Of a stretch of 64,000 bases of DNA, positions 23,903-35,534 are shown piece after piece. The DNA lies in NCBI GenBank assembly GCA_022496185.1, contig WTXG01000208.1, forward strand, positions 1 through 64,000. The letters run 5' to 3'. The position numbers and the translations under genes are program-made. The notes beneath the pieces are model-generated. The model was not told the DNA's origin. It saw only the letters and a list, made by a program, of their open reading frames with translations, and searched no databases. Positions within the stretch are counted from its first letter, which is position 1, and each line of letters opens with the position of its first letter. The stretch is from Multifurca ochricompacta (taxonomy: Eukaryota; Basidiomycota; Agaricomycetes; Russulales; Russulaceae).

Positions 23903-24875
23903 GGAGAGGTGGAGCGGTGGGTTGTGTGTGCGCGCTTATTGTTCTGTGTATACTGACATACATGATATATATATAAACATATATTGTTATTATTTGTATT
24001 GGCAGATCATGTTGGAAGAATTAAAAAAAACCCTCGAGAAGTACCTTTTTTTTTTTGGAATCCTCAAGAAGTACCATGGGTAGTAACGGATCAGAGTTGG
24101 CCGGACCATTCAGTCAATGCCGTCCATACCGTCTAATGCCGTTTTTTGACGGGTTTGGACAGCGTTTTCCGTACCTGTAACCATCCGTCTCGATGATTGA
24201 CTTGAGCTGGTATGGTACAGGTACGGCACCGTCATACCGTAAGCTACGGGTACGGCACGCAGCCCTAGCAATTACCACAGTTACTGAAAGTATATCTCTT
24301 TTCTTCTCACACTATTGTAAAAAGAGGCAGAGATGAGTAACGGCCAGATTGAGGATGGCGCTCGAAGGCGCTCAGTCCGAAAAACCAAAGCCTGCTGGTG
24401 ATTGATAAGGAATGGACAATGATAGCAGCGGCAACGAACGTGAAGCACTTCGCTGAGCGTCTTTCACAATCATTCACGCTGTGTATCTGTTTAAGCGCTC
24501 TTCACCCCTCGCTATGATTGGCGCGCACACACCATGTCCGCTGAGATCAACGGCATGAGAGAGTGCATCACACGTGTGGCGGATAGATCTTATTCCACCA
24601 TCCGAGGTTCATTGGGTTGGGATACCCAACTAATCGTTCGTTGGAAATGAGTCCAGGGCCAAATATTTCGTAGAGCTTCCTTCCGGCCACTTAATTCAAA
24701 GAAACTGGACATTGTTGAGTAAACCCATCGTGGTCACCTAAACGTTTACTGAAAACCTTGGTTTTACTGGCGTGCTTGTAGTCTTGTTCACATGCTATCT
24801 ATAATGTAGTATTCAGTATCTTGACTCTAATCACCCACGCGCAACTTGGAACTACGATCCGCTGTCTATCATGGT
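23903..24875. other. Intergenic with GTACGG-rich patch
   Basis: At about 24090-24270 there is a non-coding patch with repeated tacgg/ccgta motifs, ending gcagccctagcaattacc. It resembles the subterminal repeats of hAT MITEs but I could not pair its ends. The rest shows no gene. Confidence 0.35.
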
Positions 24876-25463
24876 TAGTGTTCGCTACGGGTAGGCGCAA
24901 CCCGCCGGGTATGTGGTCAGGGTACATGCGGGTACGGGTCGGGGTCACATCTTCATACCCCTCATGTGACCCCTACCCGCAGACACCCAACCCTTACCCG
25001 CCAGAGTGGGTAAGCTGAAATTGGAAGGGCGGCAATGAGGGCGGCAATGCATGTGGCATTGCACCAGCCACAGAAAAACTATACAGTACATGTATTGTAG
25101 ATACTGTATACAGACCCAGTGGTCCCATTGCATACAACTCAGGCTCTTCTATGTTTGGGAGCTTGGATGAAGGCCAGTTATGTAGAGACTGCTGATTTAA
25201 AGTATGCAGCATCTCAACCTGATACCAAAAACAATGAAGAATGGCCAGATGATGAATGGATTATAGCTTAAGTAGTACAATGTTATTCTAGGCTATCAGA
25301 CTTAAAATGTAAATATCTACCCTTACCCGCAGGTATACGACCCGTGGTGTACCCGTACCCGTAGTATGGCAAACCTGTACCCTTGGTGTAAGGGTCCGGG
25401 TACATACGGGTACGGGTACGGGTCCATGTGTTTTTACCCGCGGGTTACCCGTGGCGAACACTA
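24876..25463. mobile_element. Non-autonomous hAT-type element (588 bp MITE)
   Basis: The ends are inverted repeats: tagtgttcgc at the left and gcgaacacta at the right, followed inward by acgggta / tacccgt. The element is flanked on both sides by the same 8 bp, atcatggt (24868-24875 and 25464-25471). An 8-bp target duplication with a tAGtGttc-type end is diagnostic of the hAT superfamily. Both subterminal regions contain many gggtac/gtaccc motifs, likely transposase-binding repeats. There is no transposase coding capacity inside. Confidence 0.85.
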
Positions 25464-25533
25464 ATCATGGTTGCGTATATTGTGTATCGTACGTACACAC
25501 CGTAGTGTACGGATCAAAATAGGGAAGAAAAAA

Positions 25534-28023
25534 TCATATGGGGCGTCGCAATGACAGGGCCGCGATATAGTTCAGAGCAGCAGTGCGATAATCATCGTTG
25601 TCCGTAATCACCGGAAGCAATGCGTCGTCCCGGAAGATAAGCGCCGTAGGCTTCTTCAGATTGTACTGCGGCCAAGGGATGGTCGCTGCTTTGCCGTTGG
25701 GATCAAGGTTCCGGGTGAAGTAGATCACGTAGTCCATCAATTCCCCACCACCGAACGAGTTGATCAGGTCTGTTGCGTGAGCCTAGGGGAATGGAATAAG
25801 CCAAGTCATACGAGAAACCTTTGGTTGCAGATCCCCACCGATCCAATGAAGGGAACATTCTTGCCCCGCTTATGAACTACGGGTGCTATCAATGACCTGT
25901 GTCTCATTTTGAAACTTTTTCGGACGTACTGAAAGCCCAGCTGCTCTGCTTTCCGGCGCGATATTTCAATAAGAACCGGCGGGGGCTGTGGAACACGATG
26001 TCACCCTGAACGGCCGCAATTCTTTTAAATTGTGAAGCTGTCCAGGTAAGATCAGTTCGAGTTCATGCAGGGGAGATAGACTTCTAGGCAGCATACTAAG
26101 CGCATTCCTAGTCCCGGTATCAAATGGGCATCCGGCCTCTGGATTCTCTGGGTAATATTTAAGGAGAAGGTCTATTTCCGCTTTTTCAGCTGTTGGCAAC
26201 ATAAATGACTTGAAGTATGTCGCCGTCTGTGCCGTATTGCTGCCTCCTCTTTAGGTGAATGCAAATAAATGGGTATAGATGGGAACCTACGTGACGTTCA
26301 GGGATGAAAGCGAAAACATTGAACCCTCGTCGTCACAGTTTCCTGGAATACCCTTAGTGTTCTGTCGCACAACACATTGTAGTATATCATGCCTGCGATC
26401 ATGGGCACGCTTGCTACGTGTCCCCTCTGAACAGCCTTTTGCGGGTTCTCAGTCAAGAAAACGCCATCGACCCGGGGTAACCAAGCTAATGTAAGCCCCT
26501 GCGCATTCAGAGAGATGAGATCCCATCAACGAGTGCTGTCAAATGAATAAGCCTTTACCTGATACGCGAAGAAGTTGGGCGAGATGTCCATAGCATACTT
26601 TAACCTTGGGTATGGAACTTTACGAAGACATTCCAAAGTATCACGGCTATCATCGCAAGCGGCATTCTTTACGAGAGCGTCATAATATTGTTGGCCATTC
26701 TCGATGTCTCCAACTGGAATGGGGCCACCCGATTGCATGATTGCACCTCGGAATAATCCTTGTTGTTTGCCATTGTTGGCCACCATATGCAGAGCCACTG
26801 AAATGGCACCCGCGCTTTCTCCCCATCTGGTATAGCGTATAAGGACACGCCGCAAGAGTGGCAGAATACGTGACTGACATGGTCACCTTAGAGGGATCGC
26901 CGCCAAATGCTGAGATGTATTTTTGGACCCATTTCAGAGCAAGGCGTTCTAAAAAAAATATATTAGCGTCGAGAGGTGAGTAAAAATAAGTTGACTGACG
27001 GTCTTGTAGGCCCAAGTTTCCAACCCTTGCTTTCTTCACTTCTTTTCCGGGCAAAAATCCGAGCGCTTAAAAGTAAGCAAGTTTGAGTCAATGGTTTACA
27101 GCAGAAAAGTCATCTGTATTCAACTCACCGGAAAGCCTGGCAGGCAAGTGAGTTTTCATGAGAAGGTCCCACGCTGTATGGATCAACTCACCGATAGTTC
27201 ATACTGACGAAAAGAATCGGCTCCCCCAACTGAATGGAGCGGGCAACAATAAGATTACCGTCATACCTTCGTGATTCTAAAACGTAAGACATAGACATAG
27301 CTGCATGAGAGATAGAACGTACGTTGAAGTCCCACCAATCTCAAAGCCGCCTCCAAAGAACCACTTGGGAGCATTCATAAAAGGCAAGCCAACGGCAGTT
27401 AATGATGCTTACCACCACGACAGGAAGCTTTGACTCCGGCGTCGCGTCCTTTGGCGTGACCACGTTGATCGTCAGGCCTGTTCGGGAAGGAATTGCTCAG
27501 TGCAACGAGGCAACTGAAGACGAGAGAGGTCACCATACAGTCTTCGTGGTCCGGCGTCAAACCTTCGTACAAGAGGGCTGTGATGTTTCTAAGACGCTCT
27601 TCTAACTGTATGTCGTGCAAACGGGGAAGGACCAAGCGCTGCTGCGGACAAGACGGCCCATATTTCTGTACCATGTAATGGCCCTTATAGGGCGGGAGGG
27701 CGTCTGGGACGCGCAAGCGCCGATCGCAAATCCTGTTGTGTAACGACATTATTCATTGATTGCGCGAGGGCAGACAAAGGACAAGCTGGAACTCACGGAG
27801 GTTCTGCGTAAGGAATCCCGAGGAAATGGGCCGTCTTGAGTGAGCAAATCCCGGTAAACGTTGCCTCATCAAGACGTGCGTTCGCGGTAGAGCCAATACC
27901 GTCGCAAAACCCGGCAGTCAGAGGTGCGATAGGTTTCTGTACTACGAAAGGTTCGAAATGAGTAACGAGGGCCAGGGAAGCCTGGCCCGCGAACAAAGCT
28001 ACAAGTACACAAGATATCCGCAT
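25534..28023 (-). CDS. Secreted type-B carboxylesterase/lipase
   Basis: Alpha/beta-hydrolase that cleaves carboxylic esters. The start at 28023 gives a signal peptide (MRISCVLVALFAGQASLA). Family marks in order: FLGIPYAEPP; YGPSCPQQ; EDCLTINVVTPKDA (after splicing through a gtatgg donor); ILFVSMNYR; the nucleophile motif WGESAGAISVALHM (about 26790-26830, split from the upstream exon); the acid residue in GNCDDEGSMFSL; and the His in AHATDLINSFGGGE (about 25745-25785). It ends AALNYIAALSLRRPI and a stop. The catalytic Ser-Glu-His triad is complete. One intron (26343-26392) has a GC donor (gcag/GCATGA) and keeps the frame. The gene looks intact. Substrate range cannot be told from sequence. 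Confidence 0.85.
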
Positions 28024-28082
28024 TTCAAGTAATATGTCTTGTTGCGGGGTAAGAGCTTGATGAGACTGAAGAATACATTGGG

Positions 28083-28091
28083 ATTTTATAG
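28083..28091 (-). promoter_or_regulatory. TATA box of the carboxylesterase
   Basis: The minus strand reads actataaaatc about 60 nt upstream of the ATG at 28023. Confidence 0.5.
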
Positions 28092-29440
28092 TCCATAGGA
28101 CCCGCCTTTGATGATGCTACAGGTCTGTGGACCATGAGAAAGCCCTATTAGTCACACGATTCCGAGGCATTTCCGGGATGGAGCAGCGCTTGTTAATGAT
28201 ATCCTAAACAGGACGACCAACACGGCGCAACCAAGAGCGAGAAGTTTCTTCTTCATAAGATGACTAGATTGCCCCTGACACGAATCTTCCAATCGGGCGT
28301 CGCCAAAGCCATGTCCGGTGGGCTGTCCACACCTCAGAGCGAGTCGTCGGCCACGATACGTAGGGAAGACGAATGAATGAGTAGCAGAATGGATCGTCCT
28401 GGCACAGTTGAAGTCCATGAACTATATCATGATATTTTGTTCTCGTCGAATCAATCTGGGATCGCATGTGATAAATCCAATGCAAACCAGTGGTGAGAAG
28501 AAGGCTCTACACCTTATGACGGCAAATACGAACCCTGACGTTAAGCGAGACAAGACGAGGCTTAGCTTCTCAAGGGCGTGTTGATCTTTGAGAATCTGTA
28601 CGATCCGACGCATCCACTCTCAGCCGGAGTATACCATAGTCACGATCTTGCAATCCCACCCTCGATACCTCTCCCAGAGCACCTGGGACTAAACATAGCC
28701 AAAGGATATCAAGTTTGGCAACGGGAGAGAAGCCGTAATGTGTTGCGTGAAGGGGAGGGGAGGGGGGGAGATTCAACCGCGCCACATGATAATCCGAATT
28801 GATCGGCAAACGTAAGGCGTACACCTCATTTCAAGTAGATGATGTCCGAGTCTGAGTAGGGACACCCTAGTTTACGAAAACGTTGACGTGAAGACAGCCG
28901 CGCGCGAAAAGATAATGAACCTACATCGAGTATCTCTTAACCACGACATCAGGAAAATGACATATTGCTAGATTGACTATTGCTAGCCAATCTAGCCCTT
29001 CTAGCACTTTAAATTCAAAAGTAGATTTAGCAAATGTGTCTTCATGCCTAGAACTACTTTTGAAAATGTAAAGCTACTTTTCAATGTAAAGCTACTTTTT
29101 AATCTAAAGCTACTTTTCAAATCTAGGACTCATTAGTCTAGTTTTTATGTTTATTGCGTTTTTTGGGTTGGCAAAGCAGTTCACAAAGCAGTTCACAAAG
29201 CAGTTCACAAAGCAGTTCTCAGATAGTCCATAATAGTTTAACATTATTACTAAGCAATTTACATGAAGATGGTAATCTATGTGCATGATGTTTTTTGATA
29301 TCTAGCATGAATAAATCAGAGGAATATAATATATTAATGAGACATACCAGTCAAGCTTGATGAGGGGAAAGGCAGTATCAGTGGGTCCTCCAGCATCTTG
29401 AGAGGACCCCTTACTTGTGTGATAATAGTATTGCAATTGG
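28092..29440. other. Intergenic with short tandem repeats
   Basis: No supported gene. At 28980-29130 a degenerate repeat of the form aaagctacttttcaa occurs three to four times. At 29173-29220 a perfect 12-bp unit (aaagcagttcac) is repeated almost four times. Confidence 0.45.
29173..29220. repeat. 12-bp tandem repeat, four units
   Basis: Unit aaagcagttcac repeated in tandem; the last unit carries one change (ttctc). Confidence 0.8.
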
Positions 29441-29499
29441 TCGATTATTCATTCCCAACGTTCACCGTCAACTCTTTTTGTAGTGCCAACCCATTCTCA

Positions 29500-31193
29500 C
29501 ACCTTTCTGCCCCAAGGATCTTCAATAAAACTGGGTCCCTTGACACCATCCCTGAACAATGTTAGCCCTTGCTCAACTGCAGCTGTTACCAATGCCAGTG
29601 CTCCAATTTGAGGGCCATAATCGATTGGTGATTTTTCTATCCTTTGAAGGTGTTTTGCATATACTTTTGTGATTAACTCTGAACAAAACGCTGCACATGA
29701 ACCCTGTTGGCAATTTTAGACAGTTATAGTACATCATAATATAACTTACCTTGAAATCTGGGTACTGGTAAATAAAGCGAAAGCCTTCAAAAGCAGACCC
29801 AGCAAATTTTGTGAACTCTTCCAAAGAAGCAAAGTCATAGCATGCATTGTTGTCCCATAGATCCAAGATAACCTTGTAGCCTGCCTTTCCAATGTTGCTG
29901 CGCCAGTTATTGAGTACATTATCAATCTGAAAGTCATAAGATCAATACTCAGTAAGGAAAAATGATGGACGTACCACACCTAGTGTGATCTGCATTTCCT
30001 TGGGCCCAAGTAGTGATGTGCCTGGCCCAGCTCAAAGCCGGAAGCCAGGCCAAGCCGGGCCTGTTTGGGCCAGGCCAAGCCAGGCCATTGTGACAGCCCA
30101 GCAAGGGCTTTGGCCTGGCTCAGAGAAACTAAAAGCCAAAGCCACTGGCTCAGGCTGCGGCTTTCAACAGCACATACAAGTGCAATAGCAATTGTCAAAA
30201 TCAGTAGAAATCTAATCACAAAGTGGTTGATTTGGGTCATGTGATCATGTTTATCACAGCATTTCAAACTTTTTCTTCAATATAGCTTTGCAATACATAA
30301 CACACTAAGTCAGATTTGGATTAGCTGAACTATAACTACTGGTTATATGTCATAAAATTTTCTCTGCCAAAAGCTGCAGCTTGGGCCAAGCTGGGCCAGG
30401 GCCAAGCCATCTGTGGCAGCTTTGGCCCAGCCCAGACTTCAGGAAAGCCAGAGCTGCCTCAGGCTGAGCCAAAGCTGCAGCTTTTGGGCCAAGCCGGGCC
30501 GGAACATCACTAGGCCCAAGTGGTATGTCTAGATATACAAGACACCATATATCTTCAATAATGCCCTCCACATGATTGTTTGCACCAAATGGGTCTTCTA
30601 CGGACCCTGCCCACATTATCAAAGTTGGAACGAATGTTTTTCACCACGTGTGCCTATGAGCTGAACCATGTGGAAATGGTAGGTCTGTAACCAAGTACCT
30701 CCTTTGGGGACACTTGGGATTGGCATCTTGCAAGTTGTCTTCTGTGCCCACAGCTACATTAGTTAACATGATCCCCATCTGTACATCAATGAGCGATCTG
30801 TGTAAGTTAAAAAAATATAAAGTGATACCTGTGCTGTAGTCTGTGTGTTCTGGTGACCATGCTTGACGTACTGGGATGCTTGGGATGTGTTGTTGTCTTC
30901 ATGGATCCCACTAACTCCTGTACTAGCGTAGTTTGACCCAGATGCCATGATAGCACTTTTCATGCTGGTGCTAGTGGGGACTACTATATATGATCAGATA
31001 GTGATAATTGATTGCAAATAGAGTGACTTACAAGTTTCACTCCTTCTTTCCCAGTTAACATGGAGCCCTGTGGAATCAATCTTGCTGTGCTTGGGATCTC
31101 TCTGGCCATGATAGGACTCCCTGGTAATTGTTGTAAGAATGAACTGTGTATCCCAGATATACTCTTACTGCAGCTCCTTTCACTTGTGCTCAT
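29500..31193 (-). pseudogene. DUF6532-like protein gene, split by a MITE and carrying a stop
   Basis: On the minus strand the N-terminal exons read MSTSERSCSKSISGIHSSF and GSNYASTGVSGIHEDNNTSQ. The domain body follows: SLIDVQMGIMLTNVAVGTED, TFVPTLIMWAGSVEDPFG, VEGIIEDIWCLVYLDIPLGP, LWDNNACYDFASLEEFTKF, AFEGFRFIYQYPDFK, and a last part with YGPQIGALALVTAAVEQGLT. The arrangement (DPF, then a helical block, then the GALALVxAAVEQ segment) resembles the basidiomycete DUF6532 family; I make this assignment by memory of the pattern. Two lesions: an in-frame TGA between HRHTW and KTFVPT (compatible with CGA to TGA), and the 502-bp MITE inserted inside the LGPKEM codons. Function of the family is unknown. 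Confidence 0.55.
30011..30512. mobile_element. hAT-type MITE, 502 bp, CpG-depleted copy
   Basis: The ends are tagtgatgtgcctggcc and ggccggaacatcacta. The flanking 8-bp duplication ggcccaag occurs at 30003-30010 and 30513-30520. The interior is rich in ggcctggcc/aagcc motifs. A second copy of exactly the same length lies at 43502-44003 in the opposite orientation. Here most positions that are CG in the other copy read TG or CA (for example agctgcagc against agccgcggc). No coding capacity. Confidence 0.9.
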
Positions 31194-31362
31194 TGATTGA
31201 CCCCATGACTGCAGAGTTTATGACACGCGCCTTTGCAACTTCACTCTGCAACTGGCCTGCACTAGATGACTTCTTCTTTGTACGATGTGACTCCTATGAT
31301 GTGTGACAGAATTCTCCCTGTGATGTTACTAATGACTTGATATTGTGTTTCACTGGTGTTTG

Positions 31363-31876
31363 TGTTGACACAGGACATGTCTGGAGATGCTTCAGGCATC
31401 TAAAGGTTTGCTTCAGCTGTAGATAAGATTAGATTAGGCTTCAGAGTTTCGGACTTTTTACGATATCTTTATTACACTTCTTTCTCTCCTTACTCAGCTG
31501 ATTAGTGATGTACTTAGTAATGCGCAGTAAGCACATGATTCTCTGTTGGCCAATGGCCTTAGTCCCTCATTGTTAATTGTCCAGCACTTGTGGACTTATT
31601 CCCAGTGCACACAGACCATTTCCCCTGGCCCCTATGGGTATATAAGGGTGTCTGTTTTGTCCTTTGCACTTCAGAGTTCTTCTTCCTCTGAAGTGTAAGT
31701 CGTCTTTACTTTACTTTCTACTTTTCCTTTGACTAATGTTCTCTGTGTAGACAACTTGTCTTTTAGGTCAGTAGTATAGTATCTATAGAGTTCTTCTTCC
31801 TCTGAAGTACAACTTGTCTTTTAGCTTCACCACTACTAACCACAGTCAGTATAACCAGCAGCATGATTGTTTGACA
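31363..31876 (+). mobile_element. Ty1/copia 5' LTR (plus-oriented copy)
   Basis: A 514-bp LTR starts tgttgacacagg and ends tttgaca, directly followed by ggttatgggccc (31877-31888), the same primer-binding site as in the minus-oriented copy at 36894-44344. It contains the TATA block gggtatataagggtgtctg and the doubled cttcctctgaagt motif found reverse-complemented in the other LTRs. Confidence 0.75.
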
Positions 31877-32793
31877 GGTTATGGGCCCTGCCGCTCATAC
31901 TGATCTGTAATTCCCTCTGTTCTATTACAGCCCAACTCGCTTTTCACACATCAAGCTCACAAAAGCTTCAAAGTTTTTCCCACCAGCTTCTTCCTGTGAG
32001 CTTTCATATTTACTGTCTGTGCACCTTAACACCCCACAGGATGACGCAGTTTACTGCTCATCCTGAACTGTTTGGCTAGCCCTTCGGGGTTCTTGCAAAA
32101 GGTGATGAGGGACCCTAAGCAGGTGAAACACCTTGAGCTCCTTGAGTGCGCACTAGGTATTAGTAATTTCATAGTTGTAGCTGGGTTTTTGTCCCATAGT
32201 TAGTCTTAGTAGGCCTATAGCCAGAAGCTTGTGGCTTTAAGTCCAGTTAATGCTTGGCTCGATCCATAAGCCAGGTTTAGTGACCTGCAGGTAGAGTTTA
32301 GGGTCTAGAACAAGGCATGGGTAGTCACTCCCATGATGCTTGGGCTCGATACAAGTAGGCTGCACTACTATAGTCTTTACATAGTAGCTAGAAGGTTTTG
32401 TCTCTGGGCAGAAGTATTTGCTGCCATGTTGTGGGGGTTTGCCCCACCAGAGGAAACCTGATAGTCTACTCAGTCATGGCCCCAATCATCTAGGGCTTAA
32501 TCATGGACTCCACCACCAGCATTAGAGGAAGGGCTATACACCCTTTGTCTCTAATGGAACTTGCAGTTGGCTCCTCCATGACATGACTCCCAGTCTTGTT
32601 TACACTAGACACTCTGGCTAGTCTACCAGAGCTTATGTCTAGTTACAGGATTGTGCTAGACAGCTTTACTATACCTAGAAAGTCACACAACAAAGGCAGG
32701 ACCTTCCTAGGTTCTGAAGCATAGTGCCACAGTATGGGGTGGCACTCTTAAGCGAGACCTGGGCACTGGTTCTAACTGCTCCTTGGAACCAGG
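31877..32793 (+). mobile_element. Truncated copia leader (plus-oriented copy)
   Basis: Non-coding leader matching, in reverse orientation, 42100-43320 of the larger copia element; for example, the block tagtcactcccatgatgctt corresponds to its complement near 42877. The match stops at ccttggaaccagg, just before the gag ATG of the other copy, where a new LTR begins. Gag and pol of this copy are absent. Confidence 0.7.
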
Positions 32794-33366
32794 TGTCATG
32801 AACTGACACCCTAGAAGACCTCCTGACCCCCCAGAGATCCCCAGACACTCCCAAAGACCTTGTAGAACCCTCAGAGATGAAGATAACCCTAGATTAAGAC
32901 CAGAGAAGGGCCGGTCCAGACCAGGGCCGGACTCCTGCCAAATTGGAGACCTGTGGGAAGAGCACTAACAGAACCCCACAATGCCTAAACAGCAGCCCAC
33001 AAACTGCAGACTGCAGACTGTGTATTTCTAAGCCCAAAAGTGGGGCTATTCTCATTGGTGGATCAGCAGGGAGTTAAAGTGAAGTTAACCTCCCCTAAAG
33101 TGGTGCACAGACCAAAGTCCTGGTTGTAATTACGTATATAAACCCTTTGGGAATAGAATGGACAGCTCCAGACTGTCCACTTGTGATCCGGTACCTCACT
33201 GCCTAGGAGATTAGCCCCACCTTGTGGAAGGCTTCTCACCCCTTGCCCTTGAGCTGTTTGCTTCGTCTCCCTGCACTTTCACCCTCACTCTCATCTCTTG
33301 CCCTACTTCCAAATCCCCCCTTTGCATACAACCCACTGTCCAGGCAGTCGACAGTGAGTTGTAACA
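32794..33366 (+). mobile_element. Putative LTR of a second retroelement
   Basis: The block begins tgtcatgaactgacaccc and ends agttgtaaca (TG...CA). It contains a TATA-like tatataaaccc near 33135 and interrupts the copia leader exactly at 32794. An ORF opens 47 bases downstream. No matching second LTR was found in the window, so the boundary call rests on the TG/CA ends, the junction with copia and the promoter-like content. Confidence 0.45.
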
Positions 33367-35074
33367 TTTGGACAGTCTCTTTTACAACAGACAGTGACTG
33401 ACAAGTGCCCTAATGTCCCAGAACAGCTCCCCTCTGTCCCACCCTTCAGATCAAGCAGCCTCCCCCCCCTACGATTTCCCTGGTGCCCAGCACACCATTA
33501 ACTTCGCTGCCTTGGTAGAGGCAGCTGCCACAGCATCCCCAGCTCCCCCTTCATCGATTTTGCCTCCTCTTGAGCTCCCAGAGCTTCACCCTCTCCCTGT
33601 GCCCTCCCCCACCCTCCAACTGCCTCCCCTTGCTCCCCCAGGTCTCCTGAACGTGTCCAACACCTTTGGCACCCCCCCTCCTTGCTATATTTGCCTTCCA
33701 ACCCCTGCCCCACCCCCTCCCACCACTGCAAACGCTCTCTCCCCTCACCACCCTGGCACTGACCATCTTCCAGCACCTCCTGCTCTTCACCTTCATCATC
33801 CTGTGTGCCTTGACCATCCAACCAACCCTCACCAGTTTCTTATCTACCATTCAATTGATGGTAATCAAGAATCTTGGGTGCCCAGTCAGTTCTCTAGGGA
33901 GGCCAGCCTTTTTGATCAATATCCCTGCTTCCTGGACATGCTTGAGCATAGAGCTAATTACCTTCCTGGTGTGCTCATTTCTTTCTGCTTTCCTCACTTC
34001 CATATCATTCCTATTCGCCCTCATATTGATCGCTTCCTTCGTTCCACTTATTACCCCCCCTCCCACTTTGTAAACATCAATCTCTGTGCCAAAGTAGGGT
34101 TCTTGGCCCCCAACATTCTTACCTTCCCCAAGGGCCTCCTTGTCTATTCCTGGAACACTTCCATTGCCCACCTTCATCACTCCCTTTCCCCAGAACTCCA
34201 GGACGTCTTCAGTGGGGCTAGAGTACTGCTCCAAGGCTTCGATCTCCTGGACAGACACTTTATCTCTTTGTTTGGCACCCTTAGCTTCACTGACATTGGG
34301 GTCCTAGTAGAAGAAAGGTACTTTACAGTACAAGACATACTTAGAGACCATCTGGAGCTTGTCCCTTTAGTTTCCCCTGTTTGTCTACCCACCAACCCCC
34401 TCCCTGCCCTTCCCATACACCCTTCAGACAGGTACCCTTGCTTTGAAGACATAGACTTTGATATCAACCTCTAAACAGTACATTGTGCATAACTGTAGAG
34501 GTCCCTTGTAAATAAAAGAGCTCTTGGGTGTGGAAAATAGTGTCCTTCCCCACAGAAAGAGAAGACCACCTCTGACAGGTCCAAAGACAATTTGACCACC
34601 TTTTTCAACTTCACAGAGAAGCACAGCTCACCCTCCTGTACCCAGAACCCCTCATCAGCACCCTCCACGACGACGGACAAGCAGAAGGCTGGTGTGACAT
34701 TGATACTATCTATCTACCCCTTCGTCTTCTCCTCCCATTTGGGCAAGTTCTCACTCAAACTCAGTACAACCAATTCTTGTCTGGACCTTGCCAGAGCATT
34801 CCCCAAGATTCCCAACACCAACTCCTTTACTGGCACCTTGCTCAGCTCACCCATTCCACAGGGGACCCCCTTGAAACACTCTTGATCTGTGTCAATGACA
34901 AATATCTTTGGAGAGAGCACATCCCTCCTTGCATCCCAGAACTCGAAACACTTGTGCTCAGAGGGGAATGTCTTTATTACCTCTCCACCTTTCGTTTGGA
35001 CCACATTGTTGGCCCACACGCACTCCGGCAAAGGGACCTTAAGTAAGACCCTAACCCACGCTCTAGAAAAGGAA

Positions 35075-35149
35075 TGGCCACGTTGGGGATTGAACCCAAG
35101 ACCTCTGGACAATCCGGGTCCGGCGCTCTAACCACTGAGCTACACGGCC
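35075..35149 (-). tRNA. tRNA-like unit (left arm), identity uncertain
   Basis: Reverse complement of the 35460 unit with a few changes. It has an acceptor-like ggccgtg / cgtggcc pairing (with G-T wobbles), a D-arm tagctcagtggttagagc (A box), and a T-arm ttggg ttcaatc cccaa (B box). The anticodon stem is weak; depending on alignment the anticodon would be GGA or CGG. A T-run follows outward. More likely a tRNA-derived repeat than a translation-competent tRNA. Confidence 0.45.
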
Positions 35150-35459
35150 TGGGTTCTACATGGAGCATAACCTTATATACCAAGGTCATGTGAGAGTTGC
35201 ATCGTGCGGCACTACACTTGTGTCAACACACCCCCACGCACATGCAACCATGCATGCAAACTCTCCCAATTTCCTTTCTAGGGGGCAAAGGCACAGAGTA
35301 GACGACATGCTGCTACCATGTTGGCCCCTAGAAAGGAAATTGGGAGAGTTTGCATGCACGGTTGCATGTGCGTGGGGGCGTGTTGACACAAGTGTAGTGC
35401 CGCACGATGCAACTCTCACATGACCTTGGTATATAAGGTTATGCTCCATGTAGAACCCA

Positions 35460-35534
35460 GGCCGTGTAGCTCAGTGGTTAGAGCACCGGACCCGGATTGT
35501 CCAGAGGTCTTGGGTTCAATCCCCAACGTGGCCA
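35460..35534 (+). tRNA. tRNA-like unit (right arm), identity uncertain
   Basis: 75-nt unit beginning ggccgtgtagctcagtggtt and ending ccccaacgtggcca. The acceptor stem is 7 bp (two wobbles), the D-arm and T-arm are canonical, and the Pol III A and B boxes are intact. A TTTT tract 4-8 nt downstream could terminate Pol III. The anticodon stem is GGAC/GTCC with one extra or mismatched base, leaving the anticodon ambiguous. Confidence 0.5.

Noticed and set aside
29173..29220. Regular 12-bp repeats considered as a CRISPR-like array
   Set aside because: Directly adjacent units without spacers, in a eukaryotic genome.
33498..33850. Minus-strand ORFs rich in Gly, Glu and Arg
   Set aside because: Antisense shadows of the proline-rich plus-strand ORF.
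35460..35534. Functional tRNA-Ser or tRNA-Pro gene
   Set aside because: The anticodon stem does not align cleanly and a tRNA-Ser would need a long variable arm. The unit is embedded in a repeat palindrome, so only a tRNA-like call is kept.
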